Of a stretch of 34,950 nucleotides of DNA, positions 31,546 to 34,950 are shown piece by piece; positions within the stretch are counted from its first letter, which is position 1, and every line of letters starts with the position of its first letter. This DNA is from DATDXN01 sp035289305 (GTDB lineage: Bacteria; Patescibacteriota; Microgenomatia; UBA1406; HO2-37-13b), in contig DATDXN010000030.1 in the NCBI GenBank assembly GCA_035289305.1, forward strand, positions 1 to 34,950, written 5' to 3'. Below the pieces are notes generated by a model. The model had not been told where the DNA came from. It did not search any database and saw nothing but the letters and a program-made list of their open reading frames with translations. The position numbers and the translations under genes were made by a program.

Positions 31546-32892
31546 TCATTTTGCCACGCTATAAAATCGCACGCGGTCTGACCGAAACATCAGATCAATT
31601 TCGCCCGTTGGGCCATTGCGGTGTTTGGCAATATAGAGCTTGATGGGGCGCTTGGTGCTATCCAGAAGATCCTCTGTATCGTTTTGGTAATACAAAAACA
31701 TCACAATATCCGAGTCCTGCTCGATAGAGCCTGATTCACGAAGATCTGACAGTTGGGGCTTCTTTTCACCCCGATGCTCTATCGCACGAGATAACTGCGA
31801 AATAGCAAGGACAGGAATTTTAAGCTCACGCGCCAGATTTTTGAGATTTTGGGAGATGAAAGAGACCTCTTGCACACGATTGTCTATGCGCTTTCCTGCG
31901 TCCGCTAGCTGTAGATAATCAACGATCAGAAACCGCAGACCCTTTTCTACCTTAAGTTTCCTCGCTTTGCTGCGCATCTCAAGGATAGATGACCCGGGCG
32001 TATCATCGATGAAGATTGAGGCTTCCGAAAGCTCCCCCATCGCCTCGGTCAATCGCGTGTAGTCATCATTGGTGAGTCGCCCAGTCTTGAGCTTCCACGC
32101 GTCAATATCTGCCTGTCCTACCAGTAGCCGATCAACAAGCTCCTCTTTGCTCATTTCAAGCGAGAAAATCCCCACTGGAGTTTTTTGCGCAAGCGCCACA
32201 TTGAGGGCAATATTGAGGCTAAACGTCGTCTTACCGATACCGGGACGAGCTGCCAGGATGATGAGATTTGAGTCTTGCATACCGGCGAGTTTGTGATCAA
32301 GATCGGAAAAACCTGTAGGGATGCCGCGAAGATGTGAGTCTTTTTTTGACAGTTCCTCAAGACGCTCAAAACTCTCGGCAAGTATTTCTTTCAAGGGAAT
32401 AAAATCTTGATGAAGATACGATTCTGAAAGTGAAAAAACTTCTCCCTCAACTTGATCAAGAAGTTTCTTCACATCGCCCTGCTCGTCAAATGCGCGCGCA
32501 ACCATGCGCGAGGAGATTGAAATGATGCGCCTTTTGATAAAGTGGGATTTCACAATGCGTGCATAATGCTCTGCATACGCGGAGGTAGGCACGGTATTGA
32601 TAAGCTCGGAAAGGTATGGTGCTCCCCCGATTTTTTTCAGATGCCCTTTTGTCTTAAGCTCGGCTCGAATGGTCACCACGTCTACAGGCTGATGTTTTTC
32701 AAAAAGGGAAAGCATTGAGGAAAAAATGAGTTGATGTTCTTCAAGATAAAAATGTTCGGTTGCAAGGATCTGTACAACGGTTGCAATGGCAGAGCCATCG
32801 ATCAGAAGGGCGCCAAGCACTGATTTTTCTGCCTCCACATCATGCGGCGGGACTTTGAGCGCTTGTGAAGTCAAAGTATCATGCTCGCTCAT
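31546..32892 (-). CDS. dnaB: replicative DNA helicase DnaB
   Basis: A 448-residue hexameric 5'-3' helicase that opens the replication fork. Residues about 14-115 are the helical N-terminal domain (PPHDVEAEKSVLGALL), and 185-448 the RecA-like C-terminal domain with Walker A ARPGIGKT (215-222), the SLEMS segment (244-248), Walker B VDYLQL (324-329), ISQLSRAIEHR and the end motif around AKHRNGPTG, which contains the arginine finger. The length is normal; there is no intein. It starts 13 bp after the MBL-fold hydrolase gene and is probably co-transcribed with it. A weak GGAG lies 17 bases before the start. Confidence 0.97.
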   Translation of the reverse strand: MSEHDTLTSQALKVPPHDVEAEKSVLGALLIDGSAIATVVQILATEHFYLEEHQLIFSSMLSLFEKHQPVDVVTIRAELKTKGHLKKIGGAPYLSELINTVPTSAYAEHYARIVKSHFIKRRIISISSRMVARAFDEQGDVKKLLDQVEGEVFSLSESYLHQDFIPLKEILAESFERLEELSKKDSHLRGIPTGFSDLDHKLAGMQDSNLIILAARPGIGKTTFSLNIALNVALAQKTPVGIFSLEMSKEELVDRLLVGQADIDAWKLKTGRLTNDDYTRLTEAMGELSEASIFIDDTPGSSILEMRSKARKLKVEKGLRFLIVDYLQLADAGKRIDNRVQEVSFISQNLKNLARELKIPVLAISQLSRAIEHRGEKKPQLSDLRESGSIEQDSDIVMFLYYQNDTEDLLDSTKRPIKLYIAKHRNGPTGEIDLMFRSDRVRFYSVAK

Positions 32893-32905
32893 ATATGTTT
32901 TAGGA

Positions 32906-33553
32906 TTAATACTCCATGAGTACTACTTTCATATCTCCGGTACAATCTTCTTTTTTGACCGTGAGTTTCCTCACCGGAACAACATCAGGATGCCCTATTT
33001 TTTCAAGAAATGTGGAAACTGGGGAAAGTTTGCCAAACACATCTTCTTTCAGCTTTTTGTGAAAATAGTGCATCGGAATGACAAAGGATGGCTCAATAGC
33101 CTTGATCACCTCCACTGCCTCATCGGCTGAAATAGTATAGGTCCCGCCGGTCGGGACCAGGAGCACATCCACCTGTTCCATCTCCTCGACCATCTCGTCG
33201 GAAAGCGCATGGCCAAGATCACCGCAATGCAAGATATGCACACCGTCTATTTCAATGGAAAACATGGTATTTCTCCCGGCATCTTTACCGTTTTTATCAT
33301 CATGAAAGGTTGACATACCCGACACCCGCACTCCTTTTTTCTCATATTCTCCAGGCAGGCGGATGATGAGCGGATCACCTTCAATACCTTTGACATAATT
33401 GTGATCCTTATGCTCATGAGAGACAGTAACGATATCTGCAGAAAGGGAAGGAAATGAGAGGCCGGTCATTTTGGGGTCAAAGGGATCGGTAATGACTGTC
33501 GCCGTTTTACCCTTGAGGAGAAACGATGCATGACCAATATATTTGATATCCAT
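32906..33553 (-). CDS. MBL-fold metal-dependent hydrolase (UPF0173-like)
   Basis: A 215-residue metallo-beta-lactamase-fold protein of the UlaG/UPF0173 kind. Metal ligands are visible: HEHKDH (46-51), the Asp and His of CGDLGH (110-115) and His162 in IPMHYFH. The opening MDIKYIGHASFLL and TDPF at 23-26 are typical. The substrate is not known for this subgroup. The start at 33553 is well supported: homologues start here, and a TGC-extended TATGCT -10 stands nine bases upstream, so the mRNA would begin about 3 bases before the ATG. A longer in-frame extension to 33697 has no family similarity and crosses the divergent promoter. It is upstream of dnaB. Confidence 0.9.
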   Translation of the reverse strand: MDIKYIGHASFLLKGKTATVITDPFDPKMTGLSFPSLSADIVTVSHEHKDHNYVKGIEGDPLIIRLPGEYEKKGVRVSGMSTFHDDKNGKDAGRNTMFSIEIDGVHILHCGDLGHALSDEMVEEMEQVDVLLVPTGGTYTISADEAVEVIKAIEPSFVIPMHYFHKKLKEDVFGKLSPVSTFLEKIGHPDVVPVRKLTVKKEDCTGDMKVVLMEY

Positions 33554-33562
33554 AGTGGAGAC

Positions 33563-33591
33563 AGCATAGCACACTTTTCCCCCAAAAGCAA
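33563..33591 (-). promoter_or_regulatory. promoter of the hydrolase-dnaB operon
   Basis: On the minus strand TTGCTT (33586-33591), a 17-bp spacer and TATGCT (33563-33568) with TGC directly before it (extended -10). The start near 33556 leaves about 3 bases before ATG 33553: a leaderless mRNA. Confidence 0.7.
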
Positions 33592-33611
33592 AAAGATTTC
33601 CCGAAAATGTA

Positions 33612-33617
33612 TATAAT
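33612..33617 (+). promoter_or_regulatory. -10 element of the PAP2 gene
   Basis: Consensus TATAAT ending 8 bases before ATG 33626, so the transcript should begin at or within 2 bases of the start codon. No good -35. Confidence 0.65.
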
Positions 33618-33625
33618 ATCTTCTT

Positions 33626-34177
33626 ATGACAGAGCTTTTTCGACAGATTGCAGATAGTGATATGGTGATTACGAAAACAATCATACAGTTTCCCCATACA
33701 TGGTGGAGTGATGGATTTTTTGCGGTTTTTTCGGTGAAAGGCATGAGTGTCATCCTATGGTTGGTGATTGGAGGTTATTTCTTGATCGTTGAGCGAAAAA
33801 GAAATAAGAACTTTCTGTTTTGTTTTATAGCTGCCCTTATTGTGTCTTTCCTTCTCTACACCGGTCTTAAAGCAGCGATCAAACGTCCCCGTCCACTGAT
33901 TAACTACAACCAACTGGGGCCAGTTTCTGCTAGTTACCCACGAGACTATGCTTTTCCTTCAGGCCACGCAACTATCGCCTTTGCCGCGGCCACCGTGCTT
34001 TCTTTTTTTGACCGCAAAAGAACGTGGTTTTTTTATACGGTAGCAGTTCTGGTCGCTACTTCACGTGTGTATCTTGGGTATCATTATGTGCTGGATACGG
34101 TTGCCGGCTTTTTACTGGGCACTATTATTTCACAACTGATCCTAATCCCCTATGTCAGATACACCAAAAAAAACTAA
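33626..34177 (+). CDS. PAP2-family membrane phosphatase
   Basis: A 183-residue membrane protein with about five TM segments. All three parts of the acid phosphatase signature are intact: KAAIKRPRP (82-90), PSGH (111-114) and SRVYLGYHYVLD (146-157), with the catalytic His in the last. The family includes undecaprenyl-diphosphate phosphatases and lipid phosphatases (PgpB, BcrC); recycling of the lipid carrier for wall synthesis is the likely role, but the substrate cannot be read from sequence. It is divergent from the hydrolase-dnaB operon. Its end overlaps the next gene by 26 bases. The start is fixed by the -10, which leaves no room for a leader. Confidence 0.92.
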   Translation: MTELFRQIADSDMVITKTIIQFPHTWWSDGFFAVFSVKGMSVILWLVIGGYFLIVERKRNKNFLFCFIAALIVSFLLYTGLKAAIKRPRPLINYNQLGPVSASYPRDYAFPSGHATIAFAAATVLSFFDRKRTWFFYTVAVLVATSRVYLGYHYVLDTVAGFLLGTIISQLILIPYVRYTKKN

Positions 34178-34691
34178 ACTCAATGCTCGTGAGCTTCGGT
34201 CGCTTGAGGAAAATACGACGATAAAAAAAGAAAAACGCCGACCACTGTTTCTCATCCTTGACAGTGTGTATGATACCTACAACGTAGGAGGACTTTTCAG
34301 GCTTGCTGATGCCCTAAACATGGAAAAAATATATTTATGCGGGCAGACGGAAATACCGCCCAATCACAAGATCAAAAAAGCCTCAATTGGCACCTACAAA
34401 ATCGTCCCGTGGGAGTATAAAAAAACCGCGGTCGAGGCAATTGGCGAATTGCGCCATCAATCATTGAAAATAATCGCCATCGAACAACACCCCACTGCCA
34501 TACCCTACAACAGCGTAAAATATCAGCTTCCCACTGCTTTTGTGGTGGGCAATGAAACGTTTGGTATTTCGAAAGAAACGTTGTCTGCGTGTGATACGAT
34601 CGTCGAGATCCCCATGTTTGGGATCAATAAATCTTTAAACGTCATTGTCGCAGCGGCAATCGTAAGTTACCACACCCTGCTTTCTACCTAG
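34152..34691 (+). CDS. SpoU/TrmH-family RNA 2'-O-methyltransferase
   Basis: A 179-residue SPOUT enzyme. The three family motifs are present: NVGGLFR (44-50) with the catalytic Arg, VVGNETFGIS (131-140) and IPMFGINKSLNV (153-164), which form the trefoil knot and SAM pocket. It methylates the 2'-OH of a tRNA or rRNA nucleotide; which one cannot be decided, since TrmL, TrmH and RlmB types share these motifs. It lacks the N-terminal substrate-binding domain of RlmB and the C-terminal extension of TrmH. Translation begins inside the PAP2 gene (26-base overlap), so the two are co-expressed. Confidence 0.92.
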   Translation: MSDTPKKTKLNARELRSLEENTTIKKEKRRPLFLILDSVYDTYNVGGLFRLADALNMEKIYLCGQTEIPPNHKIKKASIGTYKIVPWEYKKTAVEAIGELRHQSLKIIAIEQHPTAIPYNSVKYQLPTAFVVGNETFGISKETLSACDTIVEIPMFGINKSLNVIVAAAIVSYHTLLST

Positions 34692-34768
34692 TCGTAAGTC
34701 TTTTTTGAGCCATTGTACCAAACTGCTCGAACTTATTTTACCAAAAATTACTGAAAAATGTTAGCTCC

Positions 34769-34821
34769 GGCAGTGGCGGCAGGAAAAGGGGTTAAAGGGG
34801 AAAGGGAATGCCGCCACTGCC
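34769..34821. repeat. 13-bp perfect inverted repeat
   Basis: GGCAGTGGCGGCA (34769-34781) and TGCCGCCACTGCC (34809-34821), separated by a 27-base purine-rich loop. Confidence 0.75.
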
Positions 34822-34838
34822 TCCGCTTTCTTGCGCTC

Positions 34839-34858
34839 AGGCCGCCTAACGGCGGCCT
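34839..34858. repeat. 8-bp hairpin with TAAC loop
   Basis: AGGCCGCC, loop TAAC, GGCGGCCT: a perfect stem immediately after the 13-bp inverted repeat. Confidence 0.75.
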
Positions 34859-34950
34859 TCGCAATGGCACAATCATTGTTGCTCGCCCCGCTCCCGCCTT
34901 CGCCCTGCGGGCTACGGCAGCGCAGGTCGCGGGGCTCGCTTCCCACCGGA

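Larger units (their letters stand above)
34692..34950. other. GC-rich structured gap at the window end
   Basis: No gene is evident. From about 34765 on, the DNA becomes GC-rich and full of inverted repeats: a 13-bp perfect pair (34769-34781 with 34809-34821) and an 8-bp hairpin (34839-34858). The texture resembles 1-435, although I see no long direct match between the two. Confidence 0.5.

Noticed and set aside
33553..33697. N-terminal extension of the MBL-fold hydrolase
   Set aside because: It crosses the divergent promoters and overlaps the PAP2 gene start; the family begins at MDIKYIGH.

Overview
The window reads as a chromosomal stretch of an uncultured, small-genome bacterium, most likely from the Candidate Phyla Radiation (Patescibacteria), possibly Microgenomates. 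The grounds are indirect: a moderately AT-rich chromosome with GC-rich structured repeats in the gaps, densely overlapping short operons, a short DksA-like zinc protein, CPR-style fusions and surface proteins, and many conserved proteins of unknown function. TGA is used as an ordinary stop codon (for example in the response regulator and pepA), which argues against the Gracilibacteria/Absconditabacteria code.

Layout. 1-3371 is an accessory, decaying region. A 190-bp inverted repeat (436-625 and 2056-2245, inner 131-132 bp identical apart from one indel) brackets a two-gene cassette: a 68-aa Xre-type HTH and a 381-aa protein with an ADP-ribosyltransferase domain of the phage/plasmid polyvalent-protein type. 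It is followed by remnants of a GIY-YIG nuclease and an AlkD-like glycosylase, and by a hypothetical gene broken (or programmed to shift) at a T6 run. 3372-8491 holds typA, a large unknown cytoplasmic protein divergent from a second unknown gene around a perfect palindrome, and an orphan CheY-like response regulator. 8492-9299 has no credible gene but holds structured elements. 9300-10823 is yebC followed by a membrane protein; a TPR protein is divergent. 11761-16138 is a six-gene minus-strand operon: EamA, Lgt, DksA-like, Kef-type antiporter, LytR_C-type envelope protein and a one-TM microprotein. 16195-21093 holds a GNAT, a CBS-methyltransferase fusion, a protein with four CBS modules, and pepA. 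tRNA-Leu(CAA) follows. 21372-31481 is an envelope/signalling block: an FN3-LamG secreted protein, a 1188-aa repeat surface protein, a two-TM protein with an OmpA-like segment, a small paralogue of its cytoplasmic domain, a membrane-anchored methyltransferase and an FHA protein. 31546-34691 holds dnaB, an MBL-fold hydrolase, a PAP2 phosphatase and a SpoU methylase. The last 260 bp is another GC-rich structured gap.

Two themes run through the window. First, about ten genes have a good sigma70-type -10 element (several with TTGACA and a 16-17 bp spacer) only about 9-20 bp before the start codon and no Shine-Dalgarno sequence, predicting leaderless or nearly leaderless mRNAs. Second, a 15-19 bp palindrome with the core CCCGATT/AATCGGG recurs three times, once in frame inside pepA. 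The strongest candidate for a new biological system is the inverted-repeat-bounded Xre/ADP-ribosyltransferase cassette. The conserved domain shared by the 23065 and 27857 genes is the second.
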